Shown: positions 8,420 to 16,124 of the stretch, piece after piece
Layout of the letters: the number at the start of each line of letters is the position of its first letter
Position numbering within the stretch: position 1 is the first letter of the stretch
Source of the DNA: Anaerolineae bacterium UTCFX2
Lineage (GTDB): Bacteria > Chloroflexota > Anaerolineae > Anaerolineales > UBA4823
Assembly (NCBI GenBank): GCA_002050125.1
Contig: MWTA01000032.1
Coordinates: 19,126 to 83,125 of the forward strand
Direction: 5' to 3'
Length of the DNA: 64,000 nt
Notes under the pieces: model-generated
Told to the model about the DNA's origin: nothing
Seen by the model: the letters and a program-made list of their open reading frames with translations, nothing else
Databases searched by the model: none
Translations under genes and position numbers: made by a program

Positions 8420-9363
8420 CCGCGGAGATTTCGGAAGAGGACTCTAGCCGTCCGCCGGCTGAGCCGTCCCGCCAGAGCGCATTCGATCAGATGAGCACGA
8501 ACTGGTGGGAGGGGGGTGATAAGGTCAAGATCGGGCAGACGTTCCTGCCGCGCAAGATTCAAAACCCCTTGGACCGGATCAACCGCCGCTTCGGCGGCAG
8601 GCGGTCGCGCACCTACACCGAACGCAAGCGTGGTCGCTATATTCGCTCCCGCCCGGCTGGCGGCAAAACCGACGACCTGGCGTTTGACGCCACGCTGCGC
8701 GCTGCAGCGCCGTTTCAGAAGGAGCGTCAGGAACAGCGTAAACGGGTGGCATTCGCGATCCGGCGAACCGACTTCCAGCGCAAAGTGCGCGTGAAGAAAG
8801 CCGCTAACCTGATCTTGTTTGTGGTGGATGCTTCCTGGTCGATGGCGGTCGCCGAACGCATGGCGGCGACCAAAGGCGCCATTCTTTCACTGCTAACGGA
8901 TGCTTACCAGCGCCGCGACCGGGTTGGGTTGGTGGTCTTTCAAAAGAACAAGGCAACCCTGATCCTGCCGCCGACCAACTCGGTTCAACTCGCGCAGCGG
9001 GCGCTGGCGGACATCCCGGTGGGGGGCAAAACGCCGCTTTCGGCTGGGCTGCTCATGGCTTACGAAGTGATCGAAAAAGAGCGTCTCATCCATCCGGATG
9101 TGAACCCGCTCATCATCTTGCTTACGGATGGCGCCGGCAACGTCTCCATGACCAGCCTGCCGCCGCAGGAAGAATCCCGCCGGCTGGCTGAGCAAATTGC
9201 CGAAACAGATATTCGCAGCGTTGTGATCAACATGGAGCACGTGGCTTTCGATCAAGGTCTGGCGCAAACTCTGGCGGATCATTTGAAATCTCCCTGCTAC
9301 ACGCTGAGCGAACTCAAAGCTGAGGCGCTCTACCAGAAGGTGCGCGAAGAAATGGTCGCCTGA
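8416..9363 (+). CDS. VWA-domain protein (ChlD C-terminal-like), partner of the AAA+ ATPase
   Basis: The start is the GTG at 8416 in a four-base overlap with the preceding ATPase gene. The first 125 residues are basic and low in complexity. A von Willebrand A domain follows from about residue 130, with the metal-ion site DASWS (138-142), a conserved Thr in GGKTPLSAG and LLTDGAGN further on. This is the C-terminal half of a chelatase D subunit without its AAA domain. MIDAS-containing VWA proteins act as adaptors that present a substrate or metal enzyme to the ATPase ring. No membrane helix is seen. Confidence 0.82.
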   Translation: MTAEISEEDSSRPPAEPSRQSAFDQMSTNWWEGGDKVKIGQTFLPRKIQNPLDRINRRFGGRRSRTYTERKRGRYIRSRPAGGKTDDLAFDATLRAAAPFQKERQEQRKRVAFAIRRTDFQRKVRVKKAANLILFVVDASWSMAVAERMAATKGAILSLLTDAYQRRDRVGLVVFQKNKATLILPPTNSVQLAQRALADIPVGGKTPLSAGLLMAYEVIEKERLIHPDVNPLIILLTDGAGNVSMTSLPPQEESRRLAEQIAETDIRSVVINMEHVAFDQGLAQTLADHLKSPCYTLSELKAEALYQKVREEMVA

Positions 9364-9471
9364 GTTCGAACCCTCACCTTTAGCTAGATTATCTGACTCA
9401 TGGGGGTTGTTTCCTGGGGGATTCATTATATATGTATGAATATATTAGTTAATCGTAGTCTTAGTAGGGGC

Positions 9472-9488
9472 TGTGGATATGTGGAGAA
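9472..9488 (-). promoter_or_regulatory. Two overlapping DnaA boxes, one mismatch each
   Basis: TGTGGATAT (9472-9480) and TGTGGAGAA (9480-9488) read on the minus strand as ATATCCACA and TTCTCCACA. Each differs by one base from the consensus TTATCCACA. They lie next to the AT-rich block at 9421-9455. Confidence 0.6.
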
Positions 9489-9667
9489 CACCCAATTTGG
9501 GTAAGCTGCACCCCGAGAGGCAGGGCTGACCTCCGTGCGAGCGCTACATTTGGCGGTTTCGGCGAATTCATTTCTCCACCGGCGGACTGGGGAGTAAGCC
9601 GGAAGGAATCGGAGTATTCTTTATACCCACAAAGACCAGACGGGATTTGGGAACGATTCGCGGGCGC

Positions 9668-9683
9668 CCCCCATATATGGGGG
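9668..9683. repeat. CCCC-W8-GGGG palindrome, copy 1
   Basis: A perfect 16-bp palindrome, CCCCCATATATGGGGG. A one-mismatch relative is at 9819-9834 and another copy lies upstream of the comX-like gene at 37636-37651. The function is unknown. Confidence 0.6.
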
Positions 9684-9739
9684 TGGCATGACTGCCCAGG
9701 AACCGGACAAATTCGGGGGTTTTCCCCAACCCGCGCAAG

Positions 9740-9769
9740 TTATCCACAGTTTTTCACAACTTATCCACA
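9740..9769 (+). promoter_or_regulatory. Two perfect DnaA boxes in direct repeat
   Basis: TTATCCACA occurs at 9740-9748 and again at 9761-9769. The spacing is 21 bases start to start, two helical turns, so two DnaA molecules would bind on the same face. A weak TTTTTCACA lies between them. Confidence 0.8.
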
Positions 9770-9818
9770 GTTTTTGGGGGGATCAACGCTCATCCAGGTC
9801 TAGACAAGTGAACGCTGA

Positions 9819-9834
9819 CCCGTATATATAGGGG
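9819..9834. repeat. CCCC-W8-GGGG palindrome, copy 2 (one mismatch)
   Basis: CCCGTATATATAGGGG has the same architecture as the copy at 9668-9683, with G in place of the fourth C. It lies 50 bases after the DnaA box pair. Confidence 0.45.
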
Positions 9835-9934
9835 GTGGTGGGGCGACTGCTGGTTGAATTGGTGTAACCTGCGGCTAAAATCTGCATCTAAAAGTGAGCG
9901 TACAAGCAACAACATTTACTCAAGGAGACATCGG

Positions 9935-10321
9935 ATGGAAATGACAATCGATTTTCCCGGCGGAGCGCGGGTTGACGCTCATTTTGGGGGTTTCACGGTT
10001 CAAACCGACCAGCCGCCAGCCGCAGCGGCGCCCACCCCGTTTGCCACCTTCCTGGCTTCGATCGGGACCTGCGCGGGGATATATGTGCTTGGTTTCTGCC
10101 AGCAGCGCGGGCTGCCAACAGAAGGAATCCGGATTATCCAGCGCATACACGCCAACCCATTGAACGGAATGATTGGCAAAATCGATTTGGAAATTCAAGT
10201 TCCAGCTGCTTTTCCGGAGAAATATCTGCCGGCGCTGGTGAAAAGCGCCGAGTTGTGCGCGGTGAAAAAACATCTCGAGCAGCCGCCGCGGTTTGATGTT
10301 TTTGCCCGGACATCGGTATAA
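9935..10321 (+). CDS. OsmC/Ohr family protein
   Basis: The 128-residue product matches the OsmC fold. The two family cysteines are present: one in GTCAGIYVLGF near residue 54 and the other in ELCAVKKH near residue 109, spaced as in thiol-dependent peroxidases of this family. The start is the ATG at 9935, behind AAGGAGA. An in-frame codon at 9854 would place the start inside the candidate origin and has no ribosome site. Members reduce organic hydroperoxides or are of unknown function; this one is closer to the short generic OsmC group than to Ohr. It is cytosolic. Confidence 0.8.
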   Translation: MEMTIDFPGGARVDAHFGGFTVQTDQPPAAAAPTPFATFLASIGTCAGIYVLGFCQQRGLPTEGIRIIQRIHANPLNGMIGKIDLEIQVPAAFPEKYLPALVKSAELCAVKKHLEQPPRFDVFARTSV

Positions 10322-10322
10322 T
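10293..10322 (+). promoter_or_regulatory. Promoter for the GNAT gene, inside the end of the OsmC gene
   Basis: TTGATG (10293-10298) and TATAAT (10317-10322) are 18 bases apart. The predicted start is about 10329, three bases before the ATG, so the transcript would be almost leaderless. The downstream gene indeed has no ribosome site. Confidence 0.5.
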
Positions 10323-10331
10323 TCAATCGCG

Positions 10332-10865
10332 ATGATGCCCGTAGGCGAAAGGCTGCAACTGATCGAGCCGAGCGAGGCGCTCAAAGATTTCTATCTGGAA
10401 ATGGTCGAAGAATGCCGGGAGGCGTTCGAGTTTTATGCTTTCCACGATCGGGCATTGAACGATTACCGCGGTTATCTGACAGATTTACAAGCCTGGAAGC
10501 GCGGCGAACGCCTGCCCCCGGGGTTCGTTGCGATGACCAGCTACTGGCTGGTCAGAAACGGTGAAAGGGTGCTGGGCGAGACCCGCCTGCGCAGCCGGCT
10601 GACGCCAGCCCTGGAGGTGGAAGGCGGTCACATTGGTTATATGATCCGCCCAAGCGAACGCCGTAAAGGATACGGCACGCAAATCCTGGCGCTGGTGCTG
10701 CCCCAGGCGCGCTGGGCAGGACATCGACGCGTGCTAGTGACTTGCGACACCGATAATATTGGCTCGGCGCGCATCATCGAAAAGAACGGCGGCGTGCTGA
10801 ACAGCTATTCGGTATCGCTCTACAGCGGGAAACAGGTATCGCGTTACTGGATCGAGCTTGAATAA
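10332..10865 (+). CDS. GNAT family N-acetyltransferase
   Basis: A 177-residue single-domain acetyltransferase. The acetyl-CoA pyrophosphate loop is visible as RRKGYG after the GYMIRPSE strand, followed by the helix ILALVLPQAR and the DNIGSARIIEKNG segment typical of family members that modify amino groups. The substrate cannot be inferred. I start it at the first of two adjacent ATGs (10332 and 10335); no ribosome site precedes either, which fits the near-leaderless promoter listed separately. Confidence 0.85.
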   Translation: MMPVGERLQLIEPSEALKDFYLEMVEECREAFEFYAFHDRALNDYRGYLTDLQAWKRGERLPPGFVAMTSYWLVRNGERVLGETRLRSRLTPALEVEGGHIGYMIRPSERRKGYGTQILALVLPQARWAGHRRVLVTCDTDNIGSARIIEKNGGVLNSYSVSLYSGKQVSRYWIELE

Positions 10866-10913
10866 AAAAAGCTGCCGAGCCTGCGCCCAACCGGCTTCTT
10901 TGCTTGCACAGGA

Positions 10914-10995
<82 letters not shown>

Positions 10996-11010
10996 TAATT
11001 TATAGTGCCA

Positions 11011-11039
11011 AGTATAACGAAAACCGGATATGCGGTCAA
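11011..11039 (-). promoter_or_regulatory. Promoter of tRNA-Leu
   Basis: On the minus strand, TTGACC (11034-11039) and TATACT (11011-11016) are 17 bases apart, about 15 bases before the mature tRNA 5' end. Confidence 0.75.
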
Positions 11040-11162
11040 GCAGAATCGCAGCCAGCGCAGCGGAAATCTCGAAAAAGCCGCGGCTTCCTGACCCCATCGC
11101 CCGTATTGGTTGTTAACAGGTATAATACCGCTTTTAGTTTTTCGATCACAGGAGCTAAATTA

Positions 11163-12254
11163 ATGCGTCTGGGAATCATCGGACTTCCACAATCTGGCAA
11201 GACAACGATTTTTAATGCGCTGACGCGCGGCAGCCAACCGGTCACGCTGAGCGGCGGGCGGATCGAGGTGCATACCGCAGTCGTGGACGTGCCCGACGAA
11301 CGCCTCGACCGCCTGGTGGAAACATTCCACCCGCTGAAAACCACCCATGCGCGGGTGACTTATGCGGATATCGCCGGGCTGGAAGGGCGCGCCGGAGATA
11401 ACGGCAACGGGAACGGAAGGGGCGGCGTCTCCGGGCAGCTGCTCAATCAGCTCGCGCAGATGGACGGTTTTGTGCATGTGGTGCGGTGTTTTGAAAACCC
11501 GAGCGTCCCGCACCCGATTGGGAAAGTTGACCCGCGGCGCGACATCGCTGCGATGGACGCCGAGTTGGCGCTCAACGACCTGATCGCCGTCGAACGCAGG
11601 CTCGAGCGCCTGGCTGAAGAGAAAAAAAAGGGCGCCGGGCGCGACAAACTGCTGATCCAGCGTGAGGCTGCCCTCTTCGAACGTTTTCAGCAGGCGCTCT
11701 CGAACGATGTGCCGCTGCGCGATTTGGAAATCGAACCGGATGAACAGAAAATGCTGGCTGGGTTTGGTTTGCTCACCCTCAAACCGGTTCTGGCGCTGCT
11801 CAACTTGGGGGACGGGCAGGCGCAGCCGGAATTGGAATATCCGCACAGCCACAGCGCGCTGATGAGCCTGCAGGGGCGGCTGGAGATGGACCTGGCGCAA
11901 CTGCCGCCGGACGAAACCGAACTGTTCATGCACGAATACGGCATTACAGAGCTGGGGCTCTCGGTCGTCATCCGCCGGTCTTACGAGCTGCTCGGGCTGC
12001 TGTCTTTTTTCACGGTCGGCGAGGACGAGGTGCGCGCCTGGACTGTGCGCCGCGGCGCCTCCGCCTGGGAAGCAGCCGGGGTAATTCACACCGACCTGCA
12101 AAAAGGCTTCATCAGAGCCGAGGTGGTCAAGTATGACACCCTGGTTGCGCTGGGCGGTTTGAACGAATCGCGTTCGAACGGACGTCTGCGGCTGGAAGGC
12201 AAAGATTACTGCCTGAGCGACGGCGAGATTATGCACGTGCGGTTCAACCTTTAG
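11163..12254 (+). CDS. ychF: Ribosome-binding ATPase/GTPase YchF (Obg family)
   Basis: The 363-residue length equals that of E. coli YchF. The N-terminal G domain shows the P-loop GLPQSGKTT (7-15) and the switch II region YADIAGLEG. YchF-type NxxE recognition is replaced by the LLNLGDG segment. A coiled-coil arm spans about 140-190. The C-terminal TGS-like (DUF933) domain starts at LSFFTVGEDEVRAWT and contains HTDLQKGFIRAEV. The ATG at 11163 follows AGGAGC; a TATAAT at 11121-11126 may be its -10. YchF binds ribosomes and hydrolyses ATP in preference to GTP, with roles in translation and stress response. Confidence 0.93.
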   Translation: MRLGIIGLPQSGKTTIFNALTRGSQPVTLSGGRIEVHTAVVDVPDERLDRLVETFHPLKTTHARVTYADIAGLEGRAGDNGNGNGRGGVSGQLLNQLAQMDGFVHVVRCFENPSVPHPIGKVDPRRDIAAMDAELALNDLIAVERRLERLAEEKKKGAGRDKLLIQREAALFERFQQALSNDVPLRDLEIEPDEQKMLAGFGLLTLKPVLALLNLGDGQAQPELEYPHSHSALMSLQGRLEMDLAQLPPDETELFMHEYGITELGLSVVIRRSYELLGLLSFFTVGEDEVRAWTVRRGASAWEAAGVIHTDLQKGFIRAEVVKYDTLVALGGLNESRSNGRLRLEGKDYCLSDGEIMHVRFNL

Positions 12255-12346
12255 TTGCGGCTGGGCGGCGTAATCCTGAAACCCGCTTGTTCAGGCGATA
12301 CAGGCAAGTCATTTTTCTCATTTGATTTCAACAGAAGGAGCAGCCA

Positions 12347-14119
12347 ATGGCAGAGTACACTCAATCCCGCTGGAGCTTAGCAGATCTGTTTCCCTCTCTC
12401 GAAGCGCCGGAGTTGCGTCTGGCAATCGCCGATTTGGAGCGCCGCAGCAGGGATTTCGAAAAATACCGGGCGCGCCTGGTGGACGAGATCAGCGCAGGCG
12501 AATTTCTGCAAATTGTGCAAGAACTGGAAATGATCAACCAAAAGGCTTCGGAAATCTATGGTTTCGCGAGCCTGAGCTTTGCCGCGGATACCCAGCTACA
12601 GAGCGCCCAGACCTTGCTGGCGCAGGTGCAGCAACTGACCGCGGAGATGGAAAACCGCACCCTGTTCTTCAGTCTGTGGTGGAAGAGCCTGGCGCAGGCG
12701 CCGGCGGAACGTCTGGCAGCGGCTTCGGGCGATTATCGCTACTGGCTCGAACAGATGCGCCTTTTCACGCCGCACACCTTGAGCGAAGCGGAAGAGAAGG
12801 TGATCAACCTCAAGAACACCACGGGCGCAAGCGCGCTCCACAATCTGTACGATTCGATCACCAACCGCTACGTATTTCATTTGACGGTTGCCGGGGAAGC
12901 GCAGGAACTGACCCGAGGCGAACTTATGGCGCATGTGCGCGGACACGATCCAGAGCTGCGCCAAGCGGCTTATCAGGAGTTGTATCGGGTGTATGGCGAA
13001 GAGGGTCCCATTTTGGGTCAAATCTATCAGACGCTGGTGCGCGATTGGCGCAGCGAACAGCTCGACCTGCGCAGCTTCAGCGCTCCGATCGCCGCGCGTA
13101 ACCTGATGAACGACATTCCCAGCCCAATCGTTGACACATTGCTGGAGGTGGGGCAGCGCAACGCCGGGCTGTTCCAGCGTTTCTTCAGGCTGAAAGCCCG
13201 CTTGCTCGGGATGGAGCGGCTGAGGCGGTACGATATCTACGCCCCGGTCGCCCAATCCGAGAAAACCTACGCCTATCCGTCTGCGGCTGAACTAGTGCTG
13301 GATTCGTTCGGGCGCTTTGATCCACGACTGGCGCGGCTGGCGCAGCGCGTGTTCGACGAACAGCACCTGGACAGCGAAGTGCGCAAGGGCAAACGCAGCG
13401 GCGCGTTCTGTTCAACCGTATCGCCGCAGTTAACCCCGTGGGTGTTGGTCAATTACCAGGGGCGGGCTGATGATGTGGCGACGCTGGCGCACGAACTCGG
13501 TCATGCGATCCATTCGATGCTGGCGGAGCACCACAGTCTGTTCACTCAGCACGCCTCCCTGCCGCTGGCTGAAACCGCCTCTACTTTCGGAGAGATGCTG
13601 TTGATCGACCGGCTGTTGGAGATGGATAAGGACGCGTCCGTCCGGCGCGACCTGCTCTTCCGCCAGGTGGACGACGCGTATGCAACGATCATGCGCCAGA
13701 CTTTCTTCGCGTTGTTCGAACGCCAGGCGCACGAGCTGATCCACCAGGGGGCGTCGGTGGACGACCTGTCCGCCGCCTATATGCAAAATCTCGAAGCCCA
13801 GTTTGGCGATTCGGTCGAGATCGGCGCTGAATTTCGCTGGGAGTGGGTCTCGATCCCGCACATCTTTCAGGTGCCGTTCTACGTCTATGCCTATGCCTTT
13901 GGGCAGCTATTAGTGCTTTCGCTTTACCGCCAATACCAGGCGGAAGGCGAATCGTTTAAGCCGCGCTACTTGAAAATCCTCGCCGCGGGGGGTTCGGAGG
14001 CGCCGGTGAAGGTGCTGGCTGAGGCGGGCATCGACGCATACGATGCTGGGTTCTGGCAGGGCGGCTTTGATGAGATCGCCTCGCTGGTTGGACGCCTCGA
14101 AGCGGCGGCAACAGCATAA
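12347..14119 (+). CDS. pepF: M3 family oligoendopeptidase (PepF type)
   Basis: A 590-residue zinc metallopeptidase. The catalytic HELGH motif is at 382-386 within LAHELGHAIHSML, and a conserved Glu about 25 residues later (ETASTFGE) supplies the third zinc ligand. The N-terminal helical domain and overall length fit PepF/M3B enzymes, which cleave peptides of roughly 7-17 residues in the cytosol. The start is set by AAGGAG nine bases before the ATG. The next gene starts nine bases after the stop, so they may be one transcript. Confidence 0.93.
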   Translation: MAEYTQSRWSLADLFPSLEAPELRLAIADLERRSRDFEKYRARLVDEISAGEFLQIVQELEMINQKASEIYGFASLSFAADTQLQSAQTLLAQVQQLTAEMENRTLFFSLWWKSLAQAPAERLAAASGDYRYWLEQMRLFTPHTLSEAEEKVINLKNTTGASALHNLYDSITNRYVFHLTVAGEAQELTRGELMAHVRGHDPELRQAAYQELYRVYGEEGPILGQIYQTLVRDWRSEQLDLRSFSAPIAARNLMNDIPSPIVDTLLEVGQRNAGLFQRFFRLKARLLGMERLRRYDIYAPVAQSEKTYAYPSAAELVLDSFGRFDPRLARLAQRVFDEQHLDSEVRKGKRSGAFCSTVSPQLTPWVLVNYQGRADDVATLAHELGHAIHSMLAEHHSLFTQHASLPLAETASTFGEMLLIDRLLEMDKDASVRRDLLFRQVDDAYATIMRQTFFALFERQAHELIHQGASVDDLSAAYMQNLEAQFGDSVEIGAEFRWEWVSIPHIFQVPFYVYAYAFGQLLVLSLYRQYQAEGESFKPRYLKILAAGGSEAPVKVLAEAGIDAYDAGFWQGGFDEIASLVGRLEAAATA

Positions 14120-14128
14120 GAGGGTTGG

Positions 14129-14809
14129 ATGAATCAACAACAAACCGCCTCGCTGGCGGCGGTGTTCGCCGCAGTGCAAGCCGCGCTCGAAAAACACCGC
14201 CAGCAGCTAAACCAGGAGGATGTCATAAACGGCAACCATGGCGATCACATGGTCGAAGTCTTCCTCCTGGCTTCGCAGGCAGCCGCGAGCGTTTCGGAAA
14301 GCGACCCGGGCGGAGCGATGATTGCAGCAGCCCAGGCGCTCGAGAATTGCTCGAACAACGGTTCAGCTGAGGCGTATGCGCGCGGATTGCGTCAGATGGG
14401 GGAGCAGTTGCGGCGCGGCGGGGTCACGCTCAATGAGCTGGCAGCCGTGCTCGAAAAAGCGCTGGCGCCGGATGAAGGCAAAATCGATCCTGAGAACTCG
14501 ACCGGGCAGAAGGTTCGGGACCAGGGCGGCGGGGCGGCGCTAAAAGCGCTGCTGGCTGGCTTGGCGGGCTGGAACCAGGCAGCCGCTGGCCGCGCGGTTG
14601 CCAAGGACCCGTTGGATCTGGGGGCGATGTTCGAGTTTGGGACGACGCTGCTGCAAGCCAAGCAGCGCCAGGGGAAACGCATCGATGTTCTGGCGGACGC
14701 TGCCGTCTCAGCCAGCCCGCTGAAGGCGGTCCCGCACCGCCAGAAATCGGGGATGATTGCGATGCGTACCCTGCTGGAGGCTTTCCAACAGTCGGCGCGC
14801 CCCGACTAA
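14129..14809 (+). CDS. Hypothetical protein, distantly DhaL/DAK2-like
   Basis: The 226-residue protein is predicted to be all-helical with no membrane segment. An INGNHGDHM motif near residue 34 resembles the phosphate/ADP-binding loop of DhaL (GDGDHG), and glycine-rich turns (DPGGAM, DQGGGAALKALL) sit where DhaL has its next conserved loops. The Asp pattern that binds Mg-ADP is degenerate, so kinase activity is doubtful. It follows pepF closely and converges on ssb: its TAA and the ssb TAG share two bases. Function unknown. Confidence 0.5.
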   Translation: MNQQQTASLAAVFAAVQAALEKHRQQLNQEDVINGNHGDHMVEVFLLASQAAASVSESDPGGAMIAAAQALENCSNNGSAEAYARGLRQMGEQLRRGGVTLNELAAVLEKALAPDEGKIDPENSTGQKVRDQGGGAALKALLAGLAGWNQAAAGRAVAKDPLDLGAMFEFGTTLLQAKQRQGKRIDVLADAAVSASPLKAVPHRQKSGMIAMRTLLEAFQQSARPD

Positions 14810-15192
14810 AAAGGAAATTCCTCGTCCTCGGCTACCGGCGGGACAACCGGTTCGCTCTCGTCGGCTCTGCGGTCGAGGATCTGTACTTGGGACGCCACGA
14901 CCTTGGTGATATAGCGTTTTTCGCCAGCCTGTTCGTAGTGGTCGGTCTGCAGGCGACCTTCGACAAAAACCAGCCTGCCCTTGCCGAGATACTCCTGACA
15001 AATTTCGCCCAGGCGCCCCCAGGCTTCGACATTGAACCAATCGGTTGCTTCACGGGATTCGCCCTCCCGCGAAGTCCAACGCCGATTGACAGCCAGGCTG
15101 AACTTGCAAACTTTGTTTCCTTTAGGGGTGAAGCGCGTCTCGGGATCCCGTCCGAGGTTGCCAATCAGTTGCACGCGATTGAGCGCAGGCAT
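14806..15192 (-). CDS. ssb: Single-stranded DNA-binding protein SSB
   Basis: A 128-residue OB-fold protein with the family start MPALNRVQLIGNLGRDPE, internal WFNVEAWGRLGEICQEYLGKG and VEGRLQ motifs, and a short linker ending in the acidic tip EDEEFPF that recruits repair and replication partners. The linker is much shorter than in E. coli SSB. The ATG at 15192 follows AGGAGG. Its promoter and the promoter of the divergent kinase gene both lie in the 214-base gap upstream. The location 5 kb from the candidate origin is noted but not functionally required. Confidence 0.96.
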   Translation of the reverse strand: MPALNRVQLIGNLGRDPETRFTPKGNKVCKFSLAVNRRWTSREGESREATDWFNVEAWGRLGEICQEYLGKGRLVFVEGRLQTDHYEQAGEKRYITKVVASQVQILDRRADESEPVVPPVAEDEEFPF

Positions 15193-15238
15193 GATACCTC
15201 CTATGATTGGATAGAAAGGCTCAATAGATGGTATGCTC

Positions 15239-15266
15239 AGTTTAGCGCGAGTTGGGTCGATGTCAA
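15239..15266 (-). promoter_or_regulatory. Promoter of ssb
   Basis: On the minus strand, TTGACA (15261-15266) and TAAACT (15239-15244) are 16 bases apart. The start would be near 15232, with a 40-base leader. Confidence 0.65.
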
Positions 15267-15291
15267 GAGCCAGATTTTGCTACGTGAGGTG

Positions 15292-15320
15292 TTGCAATCT
15301 GATCCAATCGCTGGTATGCT
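15292..15320 (+). promoter_or_regulatory. Promoter of the deoxynucleoside kinase gene
   Basis: TTGCAA (15292-15297) and TATGCT (15315-15320) are 17 bases apart, giving a start near 15327 and a leader of about 80 bases. It is divergent from the ssb promoter. Confidence 0.5.
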
Positions 15321-15406
15321 TAGGGGGGCGATTCGCAATTGGACGCATTGCAACAACAATAACATAAGCGAACAGCTCAGACAATTAATCATGCATAACG
15401 GGCGCT

Positions 15407-16075
15407 ATGTACATTGCGATTGAAGGCGTGATCGGGGTTGGAAAAACGACTCTGGCGCGCCTGCTGCAGCCGGTTTTTGGTGCTGGAACGCTGCTTGAGG
15501 TGTTCGAGGAGAACCCGTTCCTGTCCGATTTCTATGCGGACCGGGCGCGTTACGCTTTTCAGACCCAGATTTTCTTCTTGTTGAGCCGCTATCGCCAGCA
15601 GCGGCGCACCGTCGCGACAATGTTAGAAATCCACAAACACCTGATCGCAGATTACACCTTCGAGAAAGACGCCTTGTTTGCGCAGATCAACCTTAAGGGC
15701 GATGAGCTGGATGTGTATTACAAGGTACACGAAGCCCTGGCGGAGAAGATCATCCTTCCGGATTTGGTGCTCTATTTACGGGCGGACACGGACGTTCTAA
15801 TGCGGCGGATTGCACTGCGCGACCGGCCTTATGAGCGCAACATGGAACGCGATTATATCGCCCAACTCAACGAAGCGTACGACGAGTTTTTCAGCGAACG
15901 CCAGCCGCGCCGGACGCCCGTGCTGTGGATCGATACCGATGAGCTGGACTATGTGCGTGTCCCCGAAAACCTGGCTTGGGTTGAGAACCGCATCCGCCAG
16001 GTTCTCAAATTGCCGCCTTTTCAAGCTGAACTCCCGCTGCCGCTTACCGGACAAAGCGGCGAAACGACTGAATGA
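15407..16075 (+). CDS. Deoxynucleoside kinase (dGK/dAK type)
   Basis: The 222-residue protein phosphorylates deoxynucleosides in the salvage pathway. The P-loop is GVIGVGKTT at 7-15; EENPFL and FQTQIFFLLSRYRQ follow as in deoxyguanosine/deoxyadenosine kinases, then DYTFEKD (substrate pocket) and the LID arginines in the DRPYE region. The C-terminal tail of about 20 residues is Pro/Gly-rich and probably disordered. No ribosome site precedes the ATG at 15407. Substrate preference (dAdo, dGuo or dCyd) cannot be read from sequence alone. Confidence 0.85.
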   Translation: MYIAIEGVIGVGKTTLARLLQPVFGAGTLLEVFEENPFLSDFYADRARYAFQTQIFFLLSRYRQQRRTVATMLEIHKHLIADYTFEKDALFAQINLKGDELDVYYKVHEALAEKIILPDLVLYLRADTDVLMRRIALRDRPYERNMERDYIAQLNEAYDEFFSERQPRRTPVLWIDTDELDYVRVPENLAWVENRIRQVLKLPPFQAELPLPLTGQSGETTE

Positions 16076-16124
16076 TGCCCGAGTATGAGAGCGGCGGATA
16101 CTCCTGCAGACGGAAGACGCCTTA

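Larger units (their letters stand above)
9364..9934. other. Candidate chromosomal replication origin (oriC) in a 571-base gene-free stretch
   Basis: No open frame with coding character is seen here. The stretch contains an AT-rich block (9421-9455), four DnaA boxes (two perfect, two with one mismatch), weaker matches near 9572, 9623 and 9750, and several palindromes, including ACCCAA-T-TTGGGT (9490-9502). Genes to the left are mostly on the minus strand and those to the right mostly on the plus strand, as expected around an origin, although the ChlI/VWA pair is an exception. A perfect parS lies 7.2 kb away. dnaA itself is not adjacent. Against this, origin function cannot be proven without genome-wide skew. 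Confidence 0.6.

Noticed and set aside
9364..9934. Plasmid or prophage origin
   Set aside because: Surrounding genes are chromosomal housekeeping genes and no replication-initiator or phage gene is present.
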